Positions 10,360 through 23,200 of a stretch of DNA of 34,434 bases are shown here, piece by piece (positions within the stretch are counted from its first letter, which is position 1; every line of letters starts with the position of its first letter). The stretch covers positions 1-34,434 of the forward strand of contig MEDY01000329.1 of NCBI GenBank assembly GCA_001724265.1, written 5' to 3'. The position numbers were made by a program, and so were the translations under genes. Under the pieces are notes generated by a model that was not told the origin of the DNA, made no database searches, and saw only the letters and a list, made by a program, of their open reading frames with translations. Origin of the DNA: Rhizaria sp. SCN 62-66. Its lineage: Eukaryota > Rhizaria, unplaced.

Positions 10360-13300
10360 CTGGGGGAGGTGAAGCAAGCGAGAATAAAAGATGACATTTA
10401 GAGACGAAGACGTAAGTTAATGAAAAATATATAAATCATATAGGATCAATATTTCGAATTCTTATTATGGAAAAGGCTAAATTGTGTTGATATACAGATT
10501 TACGTACGCAGCAGAGCGCGAGCCTGCGGAGGCCCCGCCCGCGCCGGCGCCGGCCGCGGCCTGCGGGGGCGGCGAGGCCAGGGCGGCCACGGTCGCGGCG
10601 GGCACCCCGGCCGCCGCCACAGCCGCCGCGACGGCGGGCGTGGCGAGCAGGAGCGGAGTTAGCGTGCCGTTGGCGGCGAGCGCTGCGACATGGGCGCGCG
10701 CGAAGGCCTCGAACACGAGGGCCGCGAGTTTCAACAGAGAGAGCGAGTGCGTGAGGCTCAGTGCGGTCGCAGAGGCCAGCGACAGCGGCGGCAGCGGCTG
10801 CGTCAGGCGGGGCTGCTGTTGCTGATGTTGTTGCTGTTGGGCAGAAGCAGGGGGAGAAGCGGCAATAGAAGCAGACGCGCTGCTGTTGTTGGAACCCTTG
10901 TTCGCAGCAGCAGCACCACCACTAGGAGCGGAAGTCGCAGCGCTCGTATTGCTGGGGACAGTAGAGATGTTGAGATACTCGTTGAACTGAGCCAGGTCGA
11001 TTGAAGCTGCACCGGCAGATCCCGCGTTCGCGCTGATATCCTTGCTGTTGTTCGCAGAATTGCCGCCGCGAGTGCTGCTGTTCCTAGACACACCCTTAGA
11101 CCCTGCGGCATTTACACCCGCCGCACCCGCGCCGGGGCCGCCGGCAGTGGCAGCAGAGAGCGCCGGGGCCTGCGCCTGTGTCTGCGCCTGCGTCAGGGGA
11201 TCCGAGGCCGGGACCAGGGACGCGACGGCGGCGGCGGGGCGCGCGGCCAGCCCGGCGGCGCCGTGGGCTGCCAGCAGGGCGACCGTATGCGCGGCCTGCA
11301 GCTGCAGGAACGCCGTGGCCGCGGCCAGGTGCCGGTGCAGCACCGCCGCGCGCTGCGGGTAAGCCGCGGCGGCCGCGGCCACGACGACGGCACTCGAGCC
11401 AGCACCCGCACCTGCGCTCGCGCTCGCGCTCGGGTTCACGACAGCAGTCGAGTGAGGGTGCGGCTGAGGGCCGCTGAGGACGGGCGCGTAGGCCAGGGGC
11501 AGGAAGCCCGTGACAGCGAGCAGCGTGGCGTTGCTCAGCGGCAGCGTCAGGCCACAGGGCGTGGAGATCACGACACTGGGGACGGCGACGGCGGCGGTCT
11601 CGGCCGCGCCCGCGCTCGCGCTGCTGCTGCTGTTGTTATTGCGGTGGGCGGCGGAGGACGGGCGCGAGTTGGACAGCGCGGACGGCGACCGCGAGGGGGG
11701 CTGCGAGCCACCGGCGCCGCCGCTGCCCCGCACGGACCGGGCGCCAGGCTTGGCGTTCACAGCGGTCGGCGTCGCGACTGCTGCGGCCTCGGCGGTCGCG
11801 TCAGCGGTGTTACCGTCAGCGGTAGCGGTGTTGCCGCCGTTGCCGGCAGCGCCGTCGCCGATGTCGGCGTCGGTGTCGGGGGCGGGGATGGCGGGGGCGT
11901 AGCTGTTGATCGCGAAAGTCAAGCCGCTGACGACGGCGCCAATCGCCGTCGGCATGCCAGCATTGACAGCGCTCGCAGCGCTCGAATTAGAACCAGAGCT
12001 ACTGTTGTTGCTGTTGTTGTTGCTGTTGTTGCTGCTCGAGGTTGCGGCGACAGCGAGTGGCGACTGCGCCTGCTGCGTGTGGGGCAGCGCGCGGAGATAC
12101 ACGGCGCGGCGGCTGAGCGCCAGGCGCAACGCCGTGAGCATCGACAGCACCTGCACGGCCGCGCTCTCCTGCTCGCAGGCGCCCGCGCACGCGACGGGCA
12201 CGGGGGCGGGCAGGTACACCGCGGCGTCGCTGCTGCCACGGGCGGCCGACTGCTGCGGCAGCGGGTTGGCGGCGACGGTGACTGCGCCAGGCGCGGCGGC
12301 GACAGCGCAGGCGTGCTGCGCAGCGTGCGCGGCGGCGGCGAGCGGGTGCGCCGCGCCCAGCGACGCCATGACGGCGGCGAACACGGCGCGCACCCTCGGC
12401 AGCCGCGCGGCCAGCGGCTCGCGCGAGACCGCGGCGGGCAGCGAGAAGCTGTCGCGGGACGAATTCTTGGCAGGCCTGCTATGGGCGGCGACAGCGCGGG
12501 GAGCGGTCTCAGGGTCGATGCTGCCGGTCTCGACGTCGTTGTCGTCGTCGGTGCTGTTGCTGGTGCTCTTGCTCTCCGGGTCGCTCTCGTCGCCACCGCT
12601 CTGGGCGGCGAGTCGCAGCGCGGCCGCGGAGCGTGGCGACAGCGCCTCAACGGGCAGACTGGCCTTGGTGCTGACGCGCGGGGTAAGGACCGCGCGCGCC
12701 GTCGCGTTCATGCGCTCTTGCAGCGCGCGCTGCCGGTCCGCCGAGGCGGCGATGCTTGCGTCAAACACGGCGACCTCAGACGCGGCGGTGTCGTGGCTAG
12801 CGCTTCCAGTCTTCGCCAGAGTCTTGTTCAGCCTCTTCGTGGTGCCGAGACTGCTGCTCGTGGAGCTCAGACCGCCCAGGTTGCCTGTGCCCTTACCGCC
12901 ACTGTTGCCGCTGCCGCTGCCGCTGCCGTTGTTGTTGTCAAGCTGCTCACAGTCGGCCAGCATGAGCTCCAGCGTCTCAATGAGCCACAGTAGCTCCCTC
13001 TCCTCCACGGCAGCCGCCTCGGTCTCCCGGCTGACCACGTCCACGAGCGACCGCCGAAGCGCGCCGAAGCGCTTGCCCGCGCCGAAGGCCAGGTCGAGCT
13101 CTGCGCCGCGGGCGCCCGAGGCGGCGGCAACGGCGCCCGTCGCGGCGGCCACGGCGGCGGCAACAGCGGCGCGCGCGGAGGCGAAGCGCGCCGTCTGGTG
13201 CGCGTGCAGCGCAGCGAGGGTGGCCGCGGCGGCGTCGAGCTTCGAGGCGTAGATGGCGCGCTCGATCGGGTGCAGCTGCAGAGTCACCGCGGTCGCTGCG

Positions 13301-16300
13301 GTGCCGCTGCTCGCAGAGCCGTTACTAACGCTGCTGGTGGTGACGCTGTGAGACTCGGTGATGTTGGTCGAGGTCGTCAGCGATGTCTCTGCAGCAGCGG
13401 CGAGCGCGGGTGTGAAAGCGGGCAACAGGAACCCGCCAGTAGAGCTTGAGCTGTCAGCGCGGTTCGCGTCGGCGCCAATGTCGCTGATAGAGCCGTTGCC
13501 GCCCGCGGCGCCATTGGGGTGAGCGAGCGTGACCGGCCCCGTGGCGGCGTTGGCGCCGGCGCAGGGGTTGAAGGGTCGCACCTGGAAGTGCAGCAGTGCG
13601 TTCTGCTGCGGGAACAGCATCGCGTCCGTCTCGGCCACGGCGTCCAACGCGCCGGAGCCAGCGGCGCCGGCGGCGGCAAAGCGGCCAGTGCTCGCTCCCG
13701 CGTTGAAGCGGTTGCGGCGGACACCCGCGGTCTTGAGGCCCGCAGCCGCAGTGGCGGGGCGCGCGTTGGTGTTCGCCAGAGTCGTGCTCGTCGCAGCGCC
13801 GCCAGTGCGAGTGAGGCTGAGCGCGGTGCCGTCAGACTGCGTGAAGGCCAGCAGCTCGGCGGTCGCCGTGACGGCCTCGAGCGAGAGCAGCAGCTCAGTC
13901 GCATCCCTGCCATACGGCAGCGCGGGTGCGAATGCGCTGAGCCCGCCGCGGTAGCCGCTCACAGTCGCCTGCAGGCGCGCGTTCACCGCCGCGGCCTCGG
14001 CCTCGGCGGCCGCGATGTCCGCGTACGCCTGCGCCGACAGGGCGCGGATGCGCGCGCGGGCGGCTGTCGCCACGGTGGAGGCGTTCGCGCGGTCGTCAGA
14101 CACACTGCCGCTGGAGGCAGAATTAGAGCTAGAGCTGTGGGGGCTGTTGGAGGCGGCGAGTGTTGACTGGCACTGGAGCGCAACGGCCGCGACGTCTCGC
14201 TGCAGAGCCCCGCCGGCGCGCTCGCAGACCGCGGCCGCGGCGGCCTCGCCGCGCTCGGCCTCGCCTGCGACAGCGCCCTCGAAACGCCCGAAGGCGGCCG
14301 CGTGCGCGGCGAGCTGCGCCGACCGCGCGGCCGGAAGTGCGCGCGCGAGACGCGAGTGCAGCGCGGGCAGCTCGTCGCCGCGCTGCATGCTCAGTGACGC
14401 CGCCGCGGCCGTGCGGGCGCGCGCCGCGGCGGTCAGCGCGGTGGCGCGGCGGGTCAGCAGCGACTGCAGGTGGCAAAGGTGGCGCGCGCGCAGGGCACCG
14501 AGGCGCAGCGCGAGGGGGCGCGGGGACAGGCGCAGAGACAGAGGCGCGAGCGTCGCGACAGCACTGCCAACAGCGCTAGCGGAGTGAGAGTTAGAAGAAA
14601 TGAGAAGCTTGCGGATAGTCAAGCGGGCCGTGGTAATAGCCGCGTTATTGATGCTACTACTGCCGTTGTCGTTGTCGTTGTTGTCGACGCCGTTCTCATC
14701 CTCGTCGTCGTCAGCCGTCTCATCGCCCTTGGTACCGTTGCCGTGGATGCCGGAGTCGTCGTCGCAGCTAGCGCTCTTGCAGCCGCCAGCGATGCTCATG
14801 ATGGCGGTGACTGCAGTGAGGGCCGCCGAGACGGCCGGCGTCTCGCCGGGCAGGCAGCACGGGTCGCCGGCGATCAGACTGGCGCCGACGCTACCGACAG
14901 TCATCGCAGTGCAAGAGCTTGCGCCCGCAGTCGATGCGGCGCCAGCGGTGTTGGCGACAGGCGTGTTGAACGCGGCGGCGGCGGCGCGGGCGGCGGCGAG
15001 CGCGCTGCTGGCCTGCGCCGCCTGCGGGCTGTACAGCGGCACCGTGATCGCGGTCGCCAAAGCGGCCGCGAAGCTGTCGTCGTCGGCGTCGGCGTCGCGG
15101 TCGCCGCCAAAGGTCGAGCCCTCGTCGCTCTCAGCCACCAGCACGGCCGCGGCGGCGTTTGAGCCAGCGCCGACGCCCGCGCCGGCGTTCGCGGTGATAC
15201 CATCCATGTCGGCCGCGGCCGCGAAGGCGACGGCTTCGGCATCGTCGGCCGCCGCCGCGTCGGCCGCGGCGACGGCGGCCAGCAGCGCCGTCAGCGGCAG
15301 GTGCGCGCGACGGCACAACGCCACGGTCAGCGCCAGTGGCAGCGGCGAGCTCAGCGCGCCGGCGCGGACAGCCACGGCGGCGTCGGCGACGGAAACAACA
15401 ACGGGCGACGCGGCGGCAGCGGCGGCGGCAGCGGAGCCAGTGCTAGCGCCGTTGGTCTCGGTAAGAGTGTTAAGGCGGGCGCCGAAGCTGAAGCCGCTAG
15501 AGCTTGAGCTGGAATTGGAACTGGAGTTTGAGCCAACACCCTTGGTCGGGATGATGATGTCGAGGTCCTCAGCGGCCGCAGCGGAAGCAGCGGCGGCAGC
15601 AGCAGCGGCGGCAGCCGCAGCGGCGGCGTTGGCGTTCGTGGCGGCGAGCGCGGCGGCGGCGGCGCGCGTCTCCGCCGCGGCGAGCCTGGCGAGGGCCTGG
15701 GGCGCGGTAAGCACGGCAACGGCGTCGAGCACGATGCTGGCGTCGCACATGTGCTGCGGGAGTAGCGACGGCAGCAGCGCCGCAAGTCTGCTGGAGCTCG
15801 CGGCAGTCGCGCCCGCGCCCGCAGTGGAGCTGTTAGCGCCGCTGCTGCTGTTGCTGTGCAGCAGAGTGAGAGTCGGGGGCGTGGACGTGAGTCGGGTGGA
15901 GTTGCGGGACAGCGTCTCGTTCAGCGCTGCAACGGCGGCGTCATTCACACCGGCGATAGCGCTGCCGCTGGCGGCGCTCAGCGAAGCGCAGTAAAGCTTG
16001 TTGCCAGCGGCGGACGCGTTTGCGGCAGCGTTGGTCGTGCGCGCGGTGCGCGGAGGGCTCTTGACGCCAGCGGTACTCGCATTGGCATTGGCGCTAGCGC
16101 TGCTACTATTAAAAGGAGCAACGGGCGTGCCGCCGTTCGCCGCCGTTGCCGCGCCGCCGTTGCCGTTGCTGGCGAGGCAGTCGCTGTAATAAGCGGCCGC
16201 GATCTCGCCGTCGCTGCTCATGGCCACCGCGGCAGTGGCCGCAACCACGGCGGCCACCGGCGCGGGCGCCAGTCCGGGCCACACCAGCACCGACACGGGC

Positions 16301-17259
16301 ACTGCGCTGCCGCCCGCGCGCGTGCCGGCGCTGGGGGCGCCGCGGCGGTTAGAGCGGCGGTCGGCAGACGCAGCAGCGTTCTCAGCGGTGTTGTTATTGT
16401 TAGCGCCAGTGTTGTTGTTGTTGTTGCTGGTGCGGCTGGGTTTGGCGCCGCGGCGCGGGGGCCGCAGCGCAGCCGCGACAGCGGCGGGCGGTGACAGCGC
16501 AACCGCGACCGCCGTGGCGGGGCTCAGCGGCGGCGGCACCAGAGATGCAGCGGCGGCAGCGGCCGCCGCGGCGGCCTCAGCGGCGGCGGCGGCGGCGGCG
16601 GACGGGCGGCCGGGACGGGCCTTAGAGCCGCCGCCACCGGTGACGCTGTTGACAATGGCGTTAGCCGCTGCGGCGACGCTCATCTCTTGCCCGCTACCGC
16701 TGGCGCCGCCGCTAGCAGTGGTGCTGCCAGAAGTGCTGCAGTCGTCGCTGCTCACGTTGGTGGTGATGGTCGAGAGCGCAGAGCTGACGTCGGCGACAAA
16801 CGCGGCGTCGGTCGCAGCGGAGGCGGCCGCCAAGTAGGCAAACGCACTCTGAGTCTTGCCCTTGCCGTCATCGAAGCCCGCGAAATCGGCGCTGTTAGCG
16901 CTGGAAGCACTCCCAACATCGGAGTTTACACTGCTGCTGCTGCTGTTGCTGCTGCTATTGTTGCTGTACACGACAATTGCGTTCTTGTTCGCAGAAGCGC
17001 CGTTCTCGCTGTTCGCGCCGTTCGCACCCGCACTCGCACTGCCGCCGCTGCCGCTGCCGTTGCTGTTGCAGCCGGGCTCGGGAACCGTGAGCGCGGTGGG
17101 CGGCAGCGTCGAGAGCATGTGCGCCGACAGAATAGTCGCCAACGCCACGGCCGACGGGGACGCCGCGAAGATAAGCCCCGGGGCTGCGGGCACCAGCGCG
17201 GCAGGGGACTTGTTGCAGTCGGCAGCCTCGCTGGCCTCGGCGGCGGCAGCCGCGGCGGC

Positions 17260-17292
<33 letters not shown>

Positions 17293-20200
17293 CTTGTTGC
17301 CGCCCTTACCGGCGCTGCTGCTGCTGCTGCTGTTGGCGGAGACGGTGGCGGCGGCGGGGAGCGAGGCGGGAAAAGCAAGAGCGGCGGCGGCCGCGGCAGC
17401 CGCGGTGACGGCGGCGGAGACCGCGGTGTTGCTGTGCGCCGCGAAGGGGGTGACCGCGTGCGTGGAGAGGTGGTAGAGGTGGCAGTCCAGCGGCAGCGGC
17501 AACCCCGCCACGGCGGCGGCCACTACAGACACGAGCGCCGCCGGACTGAACGGCAGCGGCGGGCACTGGGGCGCAGCAGCAGCCACCGCAGTCGAGGTGG
17601 TGAGACTTGAGGTGTCGGCAAAACCGGCGGAGGCGCTTGCGCTTACGCTGCTGCTGTTGCTGTTGTTGTTGACCGCGGTGATAGGGCAGGGCGGCGAGCG
17701 CAGCTGGGACAGGGCCGCGGGCAGCGGGAGGTAAGTTAAGCCGCACTCGCTCACAGTCGACGCGGCGACAGCCTCCAGAGCAGCGACTCCGCAGCTCGCA
17801 GTCGCGCCAGCAGTAGTCACGACGTTGGCGCCGGCTGCGTTGCCGCTGCTGCTGCTGTTGCCCAGGCCGTAGCTGTTGGTCTTCGAAGCGGCAGCTGCGG
17901 CGTTCACGGCTCCGGCGCCGCCCGCCTTAGCGCTGCCTGTGTTCGCGCCCGAGGCCTCGCGGCTGTGCGAGCGGTTGCGCGCGCCAGCGCCCGTGGTCCC
18001 GGGCCGCGACCCGCCGCTGCCGCCACTGTTGGTGCGGTGATGGCCACTCGGCTTGGAGCTGCCGCTGCCGCTGCCCACGATCGCCGTCGCCGCCGCCGCA
18101 GCAGCAGCCGCAGCCGTGCGCACAGTGCTCGAGTGCTCTTCCAGCGCGCGCTGCTGCTGGGTCAGCGCGATGCGCTCCAACTGCGCGGCCTGCTCGCGGC
18201 GGCGCTCGGCGCGCAGGGCAAGGAAGGACATCGCGGCGCCCTGCGCGGAGGAGCCGGCACCGTAACCGCCGGAACCCGCGGGGGTACTCATGGGGTAACC
18301 CGTGGGTGAGCTGGCGATGGAGGCCGCGGTGGACAGCGCGGCGGCGGCAGCGGCGACGGCGGGGGCCGGTGCGAGGCCCAAGATCGAGGCCAGCAGGGCG
18401 TCCGGGTGCGCGGCGTCGAGGAAAAGCAGAGGAGCGCTGCCGTCGCCGCTGATGACGCTCGTTGCAGCCGCAGCGCTGCTGCTGCTGCTAGCGCTGGCGT
18501 TGCCGGCGTTGTTGCTGGGAGAGTTGTAAAGAGACACGGTGCCAGGGAGCTCAGCTGCGGGCAGCATCAACACAACACCGTCACCGCCGTTGGCTCTATT
18601 AGTCGCATTTGCAAGCAGCATGGCGTTTGCCGAGACCGCGAGCGGTGCCGCGATGGGCGCGGGCACGAGCGCCAGCGTCTGCGGCAAGTTAAGCCGCGGC
18701 ACGTGCGGCGCGAGCGCGCTCACAGTCACCGCCGCCGCCTCCTTCGAGGCCTTGACGTAGGTCAGCGCGCGCGTGGCCGTGGTGGCGGCGGCGGCGGCCA
18801 CGGCGGCGGCGCCGGTCAGGCGGGTCGGTCGCGCAGGGGTGCTGCCGCGACTGGTGCTACCGTTGCCTGCAGCAGCGCTGTTACTGCCATACGCTGCATG
18901 ACTGTTGGCATAGGCACTGGCGCTCGCTGCAGTGGCGTTGAGCGCGAGGCCGTTGAGGTTGGAGCCGAGAGCACTCGAGCCGGACAGACGGCGGCCGCTG
19001 GCAGTGCCGGGGGGAGAACCCGCCCCGCCTGCGTTAGAGCCACTGCCACTGCTGTTGCTGCTGGTGTGGCCGTGGCCGCGGCGGGAAGGCGGAGCGGCGG
19101 CGGCCGAGGCGTCCGCGGCGGTGGCGTCCGCGGCCTGGGCCAGCGCGGCGCGGTGGGCGGCAGCCGAGGCGGTCGCCGAGAGGCCGATGGCCGCAACACT
19201 GGCGGGGTGAAGGGCGTAGGCGTACCCGCTTGCAGCGTCAGTCGCGTCGGTCGCGGTGTCAAAGTCAGCGGTGAGCTTCTCACGGTCACTCTTGCGCTCA
19301 CGGTCACTCCCACAGTCGCTAGCGCGCTCGCTGGCGGGGTCGTAGGCACCGGCGATGGTGATAGTCATGGGGGGCGTGCGCGGCCGCGAGGGCGGGGGCA
19401 GCATGTCGAGTCCAAACAGCACTTGCTCTGCCAAAGTGGCCGAGGTCACTGGAGCGCCTGCACTTAGATCCGTGTAAGTGTCCAGAGACGACATGATGTC
19501 CGCGACGGCCGCGTCCAGCAGCGCAGCCGTGCTGGCACCGGCACCGGCACCCGTGGCAGTCGCGGCGTGGGCGTTGGCGCGAGCGCTACCACTGGTGCTG
19601 CTGCTGGTGGTGTTGGAGTGGGTCAGAGCGGGTGCGGAGGCGCGGAAACGCTTGTGGTACAAGCGCGGCAGGAACGCAATTACGTGGGCCACGGCGGTGG
19701 GCGTGGGGATGGGCAGGGTAAGCGAGACGCCGCCCAGGCGGGACAGCGGCAGAACACTGAAAGGATTACTTCCCCCTGTCGCAGTCGCGGACGCGGGAGA
19801 CGCAGAGACTGAGACGGCAGCGCTGGCGTCCAAGTCCGAGAGGCTGTTGTTGTTGCTGTTGCTGTTACCAGCAGGGCTAGTGAGGTTAGCCGTCAGGAAA
19901 GGAGGCGAGTTAAGCAGGGAATCAATCGCTGCCAAAGCATCACTCGCGTTGCCCTAAGGAGTATGAAATGAGTTTATATATAGCACAAGATGACAGCATA
20001 GAAATACAAATCTGAGCAAAAATGAATATGAATTGGATTGCATTTTGGTGATGAAAAGTATATTTACATAAGTGAGATATATGATGTGCGAATCTCTTGT
20101 TTATCTCCGTACCTGAATGAGTTGCTTGTGCGCCCGCACGCGCGCCAGCTGCTCCGCCACGGGCAGCGCGGCCGGAAACGACAGTGAGTCGCACACAGTC

Positions 20201-23200
20201 ACCGTGGCGGCCGGGCCGCCGTGTGCGCCCTTTTTCCCAGCAGCACCGGTGGCGGCGGTGGCATCGTGGTTGGCCGAGTTGACTGCGTTGGTACTGTTGT
20301 TGCTGTTGTTGGCGGAACCGGGCTTGGAGCGGCGGCCGGTGACGGCGCTGCCGCTGCCACTGCCGCGCGCGCTGCCCGGGGGCGCGGCACCGGTCGCCGA
20401 GACGGCCGCAGCGGCGGAGACGGTGGCGGTAACCGTGGGGGCGGGGGCGCGGCCCTTGCTGCCCGCCCGTTGCTGACCTTGGCCCTGGCCCTGAGCCTGA
20501 GACTGCGACGACGTCTGTGTCTGAGGGCGGCCGCGGCCACCGCGCGCCTCGCTGCCAGTGCCGGGCGCGCTACCACCGCCGCCCTCGGCCGCTGCGACTG
20601 CCGCAGCAAGCCTGGCTTCGGCGGCGGTGAGCAGCGGCAAGTCCCTGGCGAGCGCGGCGGCCGTGGCGGCGCGGGCGCGCAGCAGCGCGGGCACGGCGGG
20701 CAGGCCGAAAAGCGCGCCCATCGCGGTTAGCGCGTGCTCGCTCAGCGCGGCCGCCGCCGCCGTGTGCTGCGCGGCGGCCGCGGAGGTCAACGCCAGCCAG
20801 TCGCGGTGCGTCGCCGCCCAGAGGCCTGTGCCGGAGCCAGCAGCAGCGGCGGCGCCACCGGTGGTGTTCGCGTTCGCACTCGCATCGGCGCTAGTAGAGC
20901 TGTTCTTGTTAGAGCCAGGAGTATTGGCGGCGCTATTGACGGGGCTGAGCGCGGGCTCGGTGCGCAGCAACGCGTCCAGGTGCCCACGCTCCTGCGCGAC
21001 TGCGCCCGGCGTGGGCGCCTGGAGCAGGCGCGCGTGGTGCTGCTGAGTGGCGGCGCGGAGGTCGTCGCAGCGCACGCAGTAGAGCGTCCACAGCTCATGC
21101 AGCTTCAGCGCATAGTGCATATCGCACGCCAGCGACTGAGAGACCGCCGAGGACCACACGGCCGCCAGCGAAGTCAGGAACGCGGCGACAGACGCTGTGG
21201 TCGAGAGCAGCGCCTCGCTGTCGCGCGCGGCCTTGGCCGACAGGCGGGCGTGCGCGAGCGCGGCCTTGGTGTGGGGCAACCGCAGCAGCGGCGCCGTCAG
21301 CGCGATGAGGTGGCCGTCCACCGTGGCCGCTGAGGGCGGCACGGGCGCCGAGGCCAGCGCCAGCAGCGCGGACGGCGTGAGGAACGCCTGAGAGGCCTCC
21401 GCCACATCCGCGGCCGCGGTAGACCCGTTGTTGGCGGCGAGCAGCAGCCGGCGCGTCTTGTTGGCGGTGGCGTGGAGGCGGCGGCGCAGCGCCAGCACGG
21501 CGGCGGCAGCGCGGCGCTCGTGGGCCAGGTCCGCCAACGCGAGCTTGGCCAGGATGCAGCGGAGAACGAGGGTGCCGCGCGCGTGCAGAGCGAAGAGCAG
21601 CTCGGAGACGAAGGCGGTCGCGGTGCAGTCATCCTGCGCGCTGGCGCCGGCGCCGCTCTCTGTCGCAGCAGCAGTGGCACTGGCGCTGGCGCTGGAGCCG
21701 TTTTCGGTGGCGGGCAGATAGGGCAGAGAGAGAAGGTGCCGCTCCCAGGCGGGGTCGAGAGCGAACGGAACGAACACGGAGGACTCTGCGTCGTCGCTGC
21801 AGTCGCTGTCAGCGTCGCCATCGGAGTCGGACGAGTCGGAGTCACTGTCAGAGTCGGCGTCGTCGCTGCTGTCGCGAGATTTTGCGTTGCGCTGCACACT
21901 AGACCGGTCGCTGCTGTGGGCGTTCGCCTTGTTGCTGTTCGTGAAGGCCTTGTACGAGAGGCTGTCAGCGAGCTCGGCCTCGGTGGGCACGGTGTGCGCC
22001 AGCGTGGCCAGTGCGCCGAGCGCGGCCGACAGCGGGGGCAGCGGCAGCACACCGGAGTGCAGCGCAAAGCCAGCGCTGCTGCTCAGAGTGGACGCAGCAG
22101 CGCTAGCGTCCGTGTGAGCGTTGCTGCTGTCAGTGGGAGACGGACTGGACACGGTCAAACGCACCGCATTCGCCCCAACAACAGCAGCAGCAGAAACAGC
22201 AGTGGCAGGAGCGCTCATAACGCTTGTGCTGGCAGTAGTGGCGACGGCGACTGTGGTTACCATGCCGTCGGCGGCGATCACGGTCGGGGTCCCGTTGCTG
22301 ATGCTGTTGAAGGCGGCAACAGGGGCGCGCTTGTAAGCAGTGAAGGTGCGCTCGACCGCGGAGAGGATGTCGGCGGCGGAGGCGAAGTGGCCGCGCTGCT
22401 GCTGCTGTAGTTTCATCGTGGAGGACAAGCCGCCCCGCGCGGAAGGTAAGCCGCTCGCCGCAGTGGTGCTGAAGGCGCGGGGCGTGTGCGACTGCGTGTG
22501 CGCGGGCGAGTGGCTGCTGCTCGTGTTGTTAAACGCAAAGGCAGTTGTGCCCATGGACTTGTATGTCACACTACTGGCCGTGCTGCTAGCACTGTGATTG
22601 TAATTGTTATCGCTGTTGTTAGTAGGGTTGGGATTGCTGAGGACGTCGTTAAGCACCACAGTGAAAGGGTCACGGTCATACACAGACACATTCACGGCAC
22701 TAGAGTTCACGTTAGCAGTAGCATTGTTGCCCGCGTCATCAGCACCAGCGACAGCCGCAGCCGCCGCAGCCGCGGCCGCCGCAGCGGTGGCGTTGGCGGC
22801 CGACGCGGTGATGAGTGCCTCCACGGCCACGAGCGGCCGCAACGCGACCAAGTTCGGGGTCGAGATGAACGAATGCGCCGCGCCCGCAACGGGATTCAGC
22901 GCCGCCGCGCCCGCGGACGACGGGGCGGGGCTGCCCGCGGGGCGGCTAAACTTCGATGCGCTGGCACTGGACCCGGAGGCAAAATTCGAGTAGAACGAGC
23001 TCCCGTCGTTGCTTGAGTTGCTGTCGCTGCTGAACGTGGTAAAAGCAGGGTCGATTTCGTGCTTTTTAGGCGCCAAATGCTTGAACGCCGCTGCAATGAC
23101 CGCATTCACGGCAGCGTTTACCGCCCGTGTAGTCGCGGTCAGCTGCTGCAGCAGCTTCGCCTGCGTCAGAGGCATGTTATTCGCGCTCTTAGACTTGCGG

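Noticed and set aside
11263-12993. Long open frame on the plus strand opposite gene A (about 576 codons), with others such as 4807-6078, 7924-9042 and 14600-15994
   Set aside because: They are shadows. GC-rich, GCN/AGC-repeat DNA has few stop codons in any frame. Only the minus-strand frame joins exactly across introns with matching phase and stays open for 22.6 kb with a single TAG.
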